From an uncultured Oscillibacter sp. (GTDB lineage Bacteria > Bacillota_A > Clostridia > Oscillospirales > Oscillospiraceae), in assembly GCA_902462475.1 (NCBI GenBank), contig CABQCB010000021.1, forward strand, positions 1 through 14,799: a stretch of DNA of 14,799 nt. The letters run 5' to 3'. How positions within the stretch are numbered: the stretch's first letter is position 1; each line of letters opens with the position of its first letter. The notes below the pieces were generated by a model, which was not told the DNA's origin, made no database searches, and saw only the letters and a program-made list of their open reading frames with translations. This document shows positions 1 through 7,061 of the stretch, piece by piece. The position numbers and the translations under genes are program-made.

Positions 1-404
1 GCCTTGATGCCGGTGATGTTGGCGGGGTTGTGGAGGGGGGCCAGGGGGATGCAGTCCTCCAGGGCCTTCATGACCTCATCGGTGATGAGAACGGAGTCGG
101 CAAAGGCCTCGCCGCCGTGCACCACGCGGTGACCCACGGCGTCGATCTCCTTCATGGAGCCGATCACGCCGTTCTTTTCATCCACCAGCGCGTTCAGCAC
201 GGCCTGAATGGCCTCGGAGTGGGTGGGCATGGCCACATCCACGGCGTCCAGGGTCTCCTTGCCTTCCACCTGGGGCTTGTAGGTGAACTTGCCGTCGATG
301 CCGATGCGCTCGCACAGGCCCTTGGCCAGCAGCACGCCGGTCTCAGGGTTGAGCAGCTGATACTTCAGGGAAGAACTGCCTGCGTTGATGACGAGAATGT
401 TCAT
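1..404 (-). CDS. ackA: Acetate kinase, N-terminal part (3' end outside window)
   Basis: Cytoplasmic kinase that interconverts acetyl phosphate + ADP and acetate + ATP, the ATP-yielding last step of fermentative acetate production. The visible 134 residues begin MNILVINAGSSSLKYQL, the hallmark N-terminus of the acetate/butyrate kinase family. Around residues 91-98 lies GHRVVHGG, which holds the conserved substrate-site arginine, and PLAPLHNPAN follows at about 120-129. Full-length family members are about 400 residues, so roughly two thirds lies beyond base 1. The start at 404 is supported by an AGAGGAG site about 9 nt upstream. The gene is divergent from tmcAL, and a near-consensus minus-strand promoter (520-547) lies in the shared intergenic region, giving a leader of about 110 nt. 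Butyrate kinase is the main alternative, but the start sequence and the HRVVHGG context favour acetate kinase. Confidence 0.93.
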   Translation of the reverse strand, partial: MNILVINAGSSSLKYQLLNPETGVLLAKGLCERIGIDGKFTYKPQVEGKETLDAVDVAMPTHSEAIQAVLNALVDEKNGVIGSMKEIDAVGHRVVHGGEAFADSVLITDEVMKALEDCIPLAPLHNPANITGIK

Positions 405-441
405 GATTCACGACTCCTCTTTTTCTTCTTTTTGGAAAGCC

Positions 442-470
442 TTGCGGGATTTCCACAATTGATATAAAAT
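442..470 (+). promoter_or_regulatory. Possible promoter for the tmcAL operon
   Basis: TTGCGG (442-447), a 17-nt spacer and TAAAAT (465-470) on the plus strand. The -35 is a weak match. If used, it gives a leader of about 125 nt overlapping the ackA promoter region. No better plus-strand promoter is seen between 404 and 602. Confidence 0.3.
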
Positions 471-519
471 AACCGTAAGAAGGTTTCGCCGTAACCGGAC
501 GTAATCCTTCATATTATTC

Positions 520-547
520 ATTATACCAGAGTTTTTCCAGGTTACAA
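520..547 (-). promoter_or_regulatory. Promoter for ackA
   Basis: On the minus strand, TATAAT (520-525) is preceded by TTGTAA (542-547) with a 16-nt spacer. Transcription would start near 513 and leave a leader of about 110 nt before the ackA start at 404. Read by eye; no transcription data. Confidence 0.6.
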
Positions 548-601
548 CCACCAGTTTTACCGAAATGTCACTTTTTTGTCACCAAATCGGGAGTGAAATC
601 T

Positions 602-1807
602 ATGCAAATTGCAGGTATGATCATAGAGTACAATCCCATGCACAGCGGTCACCTGTATTTGCTGGAGGAGACTCGCCGCCGCCTCGGGGCGGACACGGCG
701 GTCATCGCTGTCATGAGCGGGAATTTCGTGCAGCGGGGCGACTTCGCCCTGCTGCGTAAGCACGCACGGGCCCGGGCGGCGGTGGAAAGCGGCGTGGACC
801 TGGTGCTGGAGCTGCCCCTTCCCTGGGCCGTTTCCTCGGCGGAGGGCTTCGCCCGTGGCGCGGTGGAGACCCTGGCGGCCACGGGACTTGTGACGCACCT
901 GGCCTTCGGCAGCGAGTGCGGAGACGCCGCGGCGCTGCGGCGTCTGGCTGGGGTGCTCAATACCTCTGCCTGGCAGGAATCCCTGCGTATCCAGCTCAAG
1001 CGGGGCGTCGGGTTTGCCGAGGCCCGGCAGCAGGCGGTGGCGCAGTGCCTGCCGGAGGAGGCGGCATTGCTGGAAACGCCCAACAACATTCTGGCGGTGG
1101 AGTATTGCCGTCAGCTTTTGCGGCTGGGCGTCCCCATGGAGATTTTGACCGTCACCCGCCAGGGAGCGGGTTATCACGATACAGCGCCCGCTGCGGGACA
1201 TCCCTCCGCCACGCTGCTGCGGCAGCTTGCCCGGCAGGGGCAGCGGGAGGCGCTCATTTCCCATCTGCCGCCGGCTATGGCGGAGGCGTATATCCGGGAA
1301 GAGGCGGCCGGCCGGGCGCCGGTGCTGGCAGAAAACGCGGAGCGGGCCATCCTGGGCCGGCTGCGTGCCATGTCCGTGGAGGAGTTTGCGCGGCTGGACG
1401 AGGGCGGAGAAGGGCTTTACCGCCGCTTGCAGGAGGCTGTCCGGGAGGAGACCTCTCTGGAGGCGATCTTGCAGCGGGCGAAGACCCGCCGCTATGCCTA
1501 TACCCGCCTGCGCCGCATGCTTTTGTGGGCCTATCTGGGGCTGGACCCAAACCGGTTCCCCGCCCATCCGCCCTATCTTCGGCTGCTGGCGGCAAACGCC
1601 TGCGGCCGGGCACTGCTGGCCAGAATGCGCGAGACGGCGCATTTGCCGGTGCTTACAAAGCCTGCGGACGTGCGGCAGCTTTCAGCGCAGGCACAGCAGC
1701 TTTTCTCATGGGAGGTCCGGGCAACAGATCTCTATACACTGGCGTACCCGCGCCTCTCTGCCGCCCGGGGCGGCGGAGAGTGGCGGGAGGGGCCGGTCAT
1801 TCTATAA
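602..1807 (+). CDS. tmcAL: tRNA(Met) cytidine acetate ligase (TmcAL/YlbM)
   Basis: Cytoplasmic tRNA-modifying enzyme. It activates acetate with ATP as acetyl-adenylate and acetylates the wobble cytidine (ac4C34) of elongator tRNA-Met. The 401-residue protein has the family's usual length. The nucleotidyltransferase motif is at residues 11-17 (NPMHSGH, an HxGH signature), followed by MSGNFVQRGD (38-47), FGSE (102-105), PNNILAVEY (160-168), GAGYHD (188-193) and PSAT (201-204), all family landmarks. ATG 602 is preferred to an in-frame GTG at 593: GGGAG at 589-593 sits 8 nt before the ATG but overlaps the GTG. A lipoprotein gene follows 31 nt downstream and is probably co-transcribed. Proximity to ackA is common in Clostridia and fits the shared use of acetate. 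Confidence 0.93.
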   Translation: MQIAGMIIEYNPMHSGHLYLLEETRRRLGADTAVIAVMSGNFVQRGDFALLRKHARARAAVESGVDLVLELPLPWAVSSAEGFARGAVETLAATGLVTHLAFGSECGDAAALRRLAGVLNTSAWQESLRIQLKRGVGFAEARQQAVAQCLPEEAALLETPNNILAVEYCRQLLRLGVPMEILTVTRQGAGYHDTAPAAGHPSATLLRQLARQGQREALISHLPPAMAEAYIREEAAGRAPVLAENAERAILGRLRAMSVEEFARLDEGGEGLYRRLQEAVREETSLEAILQRAKTRRYAYTRLRRMLLWAYLGLDPNRFPAHPPYLRLLAANACGRALLARMRETAHLPVLTKPADVRQLSAQAQQLFSWEVRATDLYTLAYPRLSAARGGGEWREGPVIL

Positions 1808-1838
1808 GAGCGATGCGCGCTTGGAAAGGAGCATGGAT

Positions 1839-2711
1839 ATGGAGGCGATCATTGCGCTGCTGGTGGTGCTGGGCACCCTGACGGCCTGCGCGGGGGAGAC
1901 GGTGCTGGATGTGAAAAACGCCCTTCCCATGGCGGCGGCGCCCCAGGCCATCACCTACACTGCCGAGACGAAGACGCATGCGGATACGATCCTGGACGAG
2001 GACGGCGTGCCGCTGGTATCCTATTCTTACGATGTGCCGGTTTTGACGGCCTGGCGTTCCGACGGCACGATCGTGGAGGAAGCGCGGACGCCGGCGGAGG
2101 AAACGGCCCTTGCGGCGGTGGAGACGTTCAACAGCCGCTACGAAGCGTGGACGGAGGAAGAGCGCATCGAGGAGCTTGCCGGCTACGCAGCGCAGGACCG
2201 CCAGTGGCGGACGGAAAGCGGCCAGGAGTGGAGCGAGACCAGCGCCTACACGGAGACGCTTGCATGCACGATCTATCAGACGGAGCATCTGGTGAGCGTA
2301 TCCGCCAGCTACGATAGCTACACCGGCGGCGCCCACCCCAACCAGATGCTGCTGGCGTGGAATTTTGATCTGAGCACCGGGGACTTTTTCTCGGTGGAGA
2401 CGCTGGCGGCGGACAGCCAGGCATTTTCCCAGGCCGTGGGCGACGAGATCGTGCGGCAGGCGGAGCAGCGGGCTGCCGAGGAGGGAATGGACGCGGCGAC
2501 CATGCTCTGGTCGGATTACCGGGAGATCGCGGCGGACTGGAGCAGCTATGCGGTCTCGTTCCACGAAGACGGCATGACGATCGGCTATTCTCCCTATGAG
2601 ATCGCCTGCTACGCCGCCGGCGCCCAGGTGTACCATTTGGATTATGAGCAGCTTTTGCCCATGCTCAGCGACCACGGAAAGAGCGTGCTGGAGCTGGAAA
2701 GTCAGGAATAA
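1839..2711 (+). CDS. DUF4163/DUF3298 (RsiV-like) lipoprotein
   Basis: Predicted extracytoplasmic lipoprotein of 290 residues. The N-terminus is a hydrophobic stretch ending in LTAC, a lipobox with Cys17. The mature part resembles the DUF4163 (PdaC-like) plus DUF3298 pair found in RsiV anti-sigma factors and related proteins. Signature stretches are YDSYTGGAHPN (about 158-168) and YSPYEIACYAAG (about 245-256), close to the usual DUF3298 'FnpYeiAPYAxG' pattern. There is no cytoplasmic anti-sigma domain before the membrane segment, so an anti-sigma role is not supported; the ligand or substrate is unknown. ATG 1839 is chosen because AAGGAG (1826-1831) lies 7 nt before it, whereas ATG 1833 is only 1 nt from that site. 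Oddity: the n-region (MEA) has no lysine or arginine. It lies 31 nt after tmcAL and is likely in the same operon. Confidence 0.75.
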   Translation: MEAIIALLVVLGTLTACAGETVLDVKNALPMAAAPQAITYTAETKTHADTILDEDGVPLVSYSYDVPVLTAWRSDGTIVEEARTPAEETALAAVETFNSRYEAWTEEERIEELAGYAAQDRQWRTESGQEWSETSAYTETLACTIYQTEHLVSVSASYDSYTGGAHPNQMLLAWNFDLSTGDFFSVETLAADSQAFSQAVGDEIVRQAEQRAAEEGMDAATMLWSDYREIAADWSSYAVSFHEDGMTIGYSPYEIACYAAGAQVYHLDYEQLLPMLSDHGKSVLELESQE

Positions 2712-2715
2712 GGAT

Positions 2716-2745
2716 CAAGGCGCCCTCCCACCGGAGGGCGCCTTG
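2716..2745 (+). terminator. Terminator-like hairpin after the lipoprotein gene
   Basis: A perfect 13-bp GC-rich stem (2716-2728 with 2733-2745) with a 4-nt loop begins 4 nt after the stop codon. It is followed only by GTTT rather than a long T-run, so on its own it may be a weak terminator or an mRNA 3' stabiliser. A second hairpin follows 13 nt later. Confidence 0.65.
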
Positions 2746-2758
2746 TTTGCGTCAACGA

Positions 2759-2795
2759 AAAAACGACACGCGCCATAGCGGCGCGTGTCGTTTTT
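2759..2795. terminator. Bidirectional terminator between the convergent tmcAL and RND operons
   Basis: A perfect 16-bp stem, 2759-2774 (AAAAACGACACGCGCC) with 2780-2795, has loop ATAGC. It carries an A-tract at its 5' side and a T-tract at its 3' side, so it reads as an intrinsic terminator on both strands. It lies between the stop codons of the convergent lipoprotein (2711) and RND pump (2807) genes. Confidence 0.88.
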
Positions 2796-2806
2796 CTTGT
2801 CGGAGA

Positions 2807-5800
2807 TCACGCGGAAGCGGTGTCTGCGTGCTTCTTTCTCCCGAAGCGGTGGGAAAGGTTGTCGATCACGGAGTAATATACGGGGGTAAAGACCAGCGTC
2901 ACGATGGTGGAGATGGTCATGCCGCTGATCATGGTCACGCCCATATCGCTCATCATTTCGTTGGTGTCGCCCAGGGCCAGGGCCATGGGGATCATGGCGA
3001 GGATGGTGGTCAGCGTGGTCATCATCACGGGCCGCACACGCAGGGGGCAGGCGTGGAGGATGGCGGTCTCCCGATCCTCGCCCCGCCGGCGGCGGATACG
3101 GATGTACTCCACCAGAATGATGGAGGAGTTGACCACGGTGCCCGCCAGCATGATGATGGCCACCAGGGTGATCATGGACAGGTCCCGGCCGGTCAGCGGC
3201 AGGGCAAACAGGGCGCCGGTAAAGGCCACCGGCAGGATCATCATGACCATGATGGGCATGAGGAAGGATTCAAACTGGGCAGCCAGCACGAAGTATACCA
3301 ATCCCAGTGCCACAGCCAGCGCCAGCAGCAAACTGGTGAAGCTCTCCACCATGTCCTCGTAGCTGCCGGCGGTCTCGGCGGTGTAGCCCTCAGGCATGGG
3401 GTATTCGGCCAAAATGCTGTGGATGGCCTGGGTCATGGCGGTGGCGTCACCGCTGATGGTCTTGCCGGTGATGGTCACCTGCCGGGACTGGTTGGCCCGG
3501 GTGATGCTCTGGGGAGCCTGCTCCACCGTCACGTTGGCCACGGCGCTCAGCGGCACGGAGCCGCCGAAGGAGGAGGGGATGGACATGGAGCGCAGGGCGT
3601 CCAGGCTGGCGGCGGCCGCTCCGTCGCCCTTGACCACCACGTCCAGCTCCTTGTTGTCGATGGTGACGGTGGTGGCGGTGGTGCCGGTGAGCTCCGCCCG
3701 CACGGCGGCGCCCACGGTGGCAGCGGTGAGTCCGTACTGGGCGGCGGCCTCCCGGTTCATCTGCACCTTCACCTGGGGGACCTGCTCGCTCAGGGAGCTT
3801 TGCACCTCCGCGGCGTCCGGCAGCTGGGAGATGCGGTCTACCAGATCGTCGGCGATCATGCCCAGAGTATCGTAGTCGTTGCCGCGGATCTCCACGTTGA
3901 TGTCGGAGCCGCTCATCATGCCCATGGTGCTGGAGGCGTCCACGGTGATCTCACATCCGGCAATGTCCTGCAGGGCGGTGCGCAGGTCGTTGGCCACGTC
4001 GGCGCTGCTGCGCTGACGTTCGCTCTTGCCCACCAGATTCACCATCATGGTGGCGGATTCATCCTGGGCGATGTAGTACATACCCTCCAGCTCCGGGCAC
4101 TGCTGGGAGACCACGGCGGAGACCTGGTCGGCAATGGCGGCGGTCTCGTCCGCCTGGGAGCCGATAGGCATGGAGATGGAGATGGATACCTGCCCCTGGT
4201 CCATGTCGGGGATCAGGACGGTCTTGGTGGAAAAGAGCGTCAGGGAAAAGACCACCACCAGACCCACGGAGACCAGCATGCCGGCTTTGAGATGATAGGT
4301 GAAATAGGTGAGCAGACGCATGTAGAGGGCGCTGAGCTTTGCCACTGCGGCGGAAGCCCGGGCAGCCAGGGGGCCGGGGGTCTTGTTGGCCTTGGCCAGC
4401 TGCTGGCGGCGGATCTTCTCCTCGTCCAGCAGGAAGTAGCACAAAAGGGGAACCAGCGTCAGGGCGATGACCAGCGACGCGAAGATCAGCGAGGCGATGG
4501 TCAGGCAGAAGTCCCGGAACATCATGCCCGCGATGCCGTCCACCAGGCCCAGCGGCACGAACACGGCCAGGGTGGTCAGGGTGGAGGCCAGTACGGAGGA
4601 GGTCACTTCCGCCGTGCCCTCCACGCAGGCGCTCATGCGGTCGTGGCCGTCGGCGGCGAAGCGGTAGATGTTCTCCAGTACCACGATGGAGTTGTCCACG
4701 ATCATGCCCACGCCCATGGCGATGCCGCCCAGACTCATCATGTTCAGCGTCAGGCCCAGGGCGTTCATGAGGATGAACACGGACAGGATGCACACGGGCA
4801 TGGAGATGACGATGGTCATGGTGGCGCCGCCCCGACGCAGGAAGAGGAACACCACGATGGCTGCCAGCAGCAGGCCCTGGAAGATGTTCTGGAAGGCGGC
4901 GTCCACGGAGAGGTTGATGTAATCGCTGGCGATATAGGGCACGGTGTACTGCACGGCGGGATTTTCCGCGCTGAGGGATTCCAGCCGCTCCAGTACGGCC
5001 TCGGCCGCGGCCACCTCGTTGGCGCCGGACTGCTTGGAGACCTGGAGCATGACGCAGGCGGTGCCGTCCACCTTGGCGGTGGAGTCGCTCTCCTGGGAGA
5101 CCAGGGAGACGTCGGCCACCTCCTTCAGCCGCACGGTGCCGCCGGTAGGCAGGGTGATGAGGGTGTTGGCCACGTCATCCACGCTCTGGAACTTGGCGTC
5201 GGTGCTGACGGTGAGGGTCTTGGAGCCGTTTTCCACGGTGCCGGCGGGATAGATCAGGTTCTGGCCTGCCAGGAACTGCGCCACATAGCTGTTGCTCAGG
5301 CCAAGACCGGCGGCCCGGGCGGCGTCCAGCCGGACCTCCACCTGCTGGGTGACGCCGCCGGAGATGGTGACCTGGGCCACGCCGTCGATACGCTCCAGGG
5401 CGGGGGCCACCGTGTCCTCCGCCAGGGACTGGAGCTGGGCCAGGTCGTCACCCTTGAGGGCGATGATGGCGGTGGGCATCAGCTCGCTGATGTTCAGGTT
5501 CACGATGACCGGGTCCGTGGCCCCGTCGGGCAGGGAGGTTCGGTTGAACTGCTCCCGCAGCTTGGTAGCGGCAATGTCCAGATTGGTGCCGTCCACATAG
5601 GTGACCTGCAATTGGGACACCCCGTCGGAGGAGGTGGATGACACGCTGTCCACACCGGATACGGACAGTATGGCGGATTCCAGGGGACGGGTGACCAGCT
5701 CCTCCATGTCGCTGGGGGTGGCGCCGTTGTAGTAGCACATGACGATGGCCATGGGGGCCTCAATGTCCGGCATGAGGGCCATTTGCAGCTGCGTGCTGAA

Positions 5801-5881
5801 CATGATGCCGAATACGGTGATCAAAATAACGGCCAGCAGCGTAGCGACCCGGTGCCGGATACAGAATTTTGCAGTATCCAT
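2807..5881 (-). CDS. RND-superfamily efflux transporter (AcrB/HAE-like)
   Basis: Proton-driven export permease of 1024 residues, the full length expected for AcrB/MexB-type pumps. It begins with TM1 (about 12-30) and a first large extracytoplasmic porter loop containing PSDMEELVTRPLE (56-68). TM2-TM6 fall at about 336-480, with TM4 carrying GMIVDNSIVVLEN (392-404). TM7 lies at about 535-550, followed by a second large loop. TM8-TM12 occupy about 848-1005, including VLAAQFESF (865-873) and the TM10 segment AGTVVNSSIILVEY (913-926). Asp396 matches the essential TM4 aspartate. The second TM4 acid and the TM10 lysine of AcrB are both Asn here. It is the last gene of the operon: ATG 5881 is 6 nt past the adaptor stop, and its GGGGGAGG site lies inside the adaptor's 3' end. 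Substrate unknown. Confidence 0.93.
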   Translation of the reverse strand: MDTAKFCIRHRVATLLAVILITVFGIMFSTQLQMALMPDIEAPMAIVMCYYNGATPSDMEELVTRPLESAILSVSGVDSVSSTSSDGVSQLQVTYVDGTNLDIAATKLREQFNRTSLPDGATDPVIVNLNISELMPTAIIALKGDDLAQLQSLAEDTVAPALERIDGVAQVTISGGVTQQVEVRLDAARAAGLGLSNSYVAQFLAGQNLIYPAGTVENGSKTLTVSTDAKFQSVDDVANTLITLPTGGTVRLKEVADVSLVSQESDSTAKVDGTACVMLQVSKQSGANEVAAAEAVLERLESLSAENPAVQYTVPYIASDYINLSVDAAFQNIFQGLLLAAIVVFLFLRRGGATMTIVISMPVCILSVFILMNALGLTLNMMSLGGIAMGVGMIVDNSIVVLENIYRFAADGHDRMSACVEGTAEVTSSVLASTLTTLAVFVPLGLVDGIAGMMFRDFCLTIASLIFASLVIALTLVPLLCYFLLDEEKIRRQQLAKANKTPGPLAARASAAVAKLSALYMRLLTYFTYHLKAGMLVSVGLVVVFSLTLFSTKTVLIPDMDQGQVSISISMPIGSQADETAAIADQVSAVVSQQCPELEGMYYIAQDESATMMVNLVGKSERQRSSADVANDLRTALQDIAGCEITVDASSTMGMMSGSDINVEIRGNDYDTLGMIADDLVDRISQLPDAAEVQSSLSEQVPQVKVQMNREAAAQYGLTAATVGAAVRAELTGTTATTVTIDNKELDVVVKGDGAAAASLDALRSMSIPSSFGGSVPLSAVANVTVEQAPQSITRANQSRQVTITGKTISGDATAMTQAIHSILAEYPMPEGYTAETAGSYEDMVESFTSLLLALAVALGLVYFVLAAQFESFLMPIMVMMILPVAFTGALFALPLTGRDLSMITLVAIIMLAGTVVNSSIILVEYIRIRRRRGEDRETAILHACPLRVRPVMMTTLTTILAMIPMALALGDTNEMMSDMGVTMISGMTISTIVTLVFTPVYYSVIDNLSHRFGRKKHADTASA

Positions 5882-5887
5882 GGGTGC

Positions 5888-7048
5888 TTACGCCTCCCCC
5901 GTCACGACCCGGACGGCATCGCCGTCGTGGAGGTAGGACTGACCCACGGTGACCAGCGTCTCTCCGCCGGTAAGACCGTCGGTGATCTCCGTGACGCCGG
6001 AGCCGATGATGCCGGTCTGGACGGTGACCTGCTTGGCGGTGTCGTTTTCCACGATGTAGACATACTGGACATCACCGCTGGTGAGGATGGCCTCCGTGGG
6101 GATCACCACGGCATCCTCGCTGCCGCCGGTGTGGAACGTCACATCGGCGAACATGCCGGACAGCAGCCCGGTGGCCTCCGGGGGCACATCCAGGGTGACG
6201 GAGTAGAGCTTGGTCTGAGGATTGGCGGTCTGGTCCACGGAGCGGATCACGGCGGAGAAGGAGGCTCCGGCGGCGGAGACGTTCACGTCCGCCGTGTCGC
6301 CGATAGAGAGCTGCGGCACCAGTGCCTCGGAAACGGACACGGTGATCTTCATTTGGGAGGCATCGTCGATGACGGCCAGAGGTGCCGCGGTGGAGACGTA
6401 GCTGTTTTCCACGGCGCTCATGCTGGCCAGCACGCCGCTGATGGGGGCGATGACGTTGCCGGCGCTGTCCACGTTTTCCAAAGCGGTGTCCAGCTGCTCC
6501 AGACCGGAGCGGGCGTTTTCCATGCCGGACTCCAGCTGGGCCAGGGTGGAGTTGCGGGTGGCGATGGCGGACTGCAGCTGCAGCTGCGCCTGATCGATCT
6601 CCGCCTGAGAGGCGGCGCCGATCTCATACAGAGCCTTCAGATCCGCCAGATTTTTTTCGTACAGACTGATCTGATCGGCAAAGACCTGGGTCTGGTCGTT
6701 GTAGCTTTGCACGGCAGAGGAATAGCTGATGCTGGCGGCATTGTAGGATGCCAGGGTGCTCTCCATGTCCAGGGTGCACAGAATGTCCCCGGCGGAGACC
6801 GTGTCGCCGGCGGAATAGTAGACGGCGGTGCACTTGACAGGCGTGGACATGGTGATGACGGATTGATTGTCCGCTGCCAGCTGGCCGGAGACGATGTTCT
6901 CGTTGGAAATGGGACCGCGGGAGACAGCCTCCACCTGCACGGCCACGCCGGCGGGAGCGGCTTCCTCCACCTCCTGCTGGCCGCAGCCGGCGGCGCTGAG
7001 GAGCAGCAGAGCGGAAAGCGTCAGAGCGGAAATGTGTTTTAGCTTCAT
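5888..7048 (-). CDS. RND efflux periplasmic-adaptor-type lipoprotein (HlyD/MFP family)
   Basis: Membrane fusion (adaptor) subunit of the export system, 386 residues. It has a lipoprotein signal (MKLKHISAL... SAAGC) with lipidation expected at Cys22, so it would be anchored in the outer face of the cytoplasmic membrane. Next comes the first half of a biotinyl-lipoyl-like domain (about 66-95, with the VKCTAVYYSAGDTVSAGDIL pattern) and an alpha-helical hairpin rich in Q, L and A (about 97-193). The second lipoyl half starts at VIAPISGVL (199-207), and beta-barrel and membrane-proximal domains follow (about 230-380). This is the AcrA/MexA order. ATG 7048 has GGAGG 7 nt upstream. It starts 13 nt after the TolC-like gene's stop and is followed after 6 nt by the RND gene, so tight co-transcription is likely. 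Confidence 0.92.
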   Translation of the reverse strand: MKLKHISALTLSALLLLSAAGCGQQEVEEAAPAGVAVQVEAVSRGPISNENIVSGQLAADNQSVITMSTPVKCTAVYYSAGDTVSAGDILCTLDMESTLASYNAASISYSSAVQSYNDQTQVFADQISLYEKNLADLKALYEIGAASQAEIDQAQLQLQSAIATRNSTLAQLESGMENARSGLEQLDTALENVDSAGNVIAPISGVLASMSAVENSYVSTAAPLAVIDDASQMKITVSVSEALVPQLSIGDTADVNVSAAGASFSAVIRSVDQTANPQTKLYSVTLDVPPEATGLLSGMFADVTFHTGGSEDAVVIPTEAILTSGDVQYVYIVENDTAKQVTVQTGIIGSGVTEITDGLTGGETLVTVGQSYLHDGDAVRVVTGEA

Positions 7049-7061
7049 GGGAAGGCCTCCG

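Noticed and set aside
593..601. GTG 593 as the start of tmcAL
   Set aside because: The likely Shine-Dalgarno GGGAG (589-593) overlaps it. ATG 602 has correct spacing and gives the N-terminus typical of the family.
1227..1838. Upstream 204 codons of the lipoprotein reading frame
   Set aside because: They overlap tmcAL in another frame with Arg/Pro/Cys-rich shadow composition; the ribosome site and lipobox place the start at 1839.
2747..5641. Very long plus-strand ORF (964 codons) opposite the RND pump
   Set aside because: Composition is dominated by G, H, D and Q, the signature of reading a GC-rich gene on its opposite strand. No ribosome site or family match, whereas the minus strand encodes a full RND transporter.
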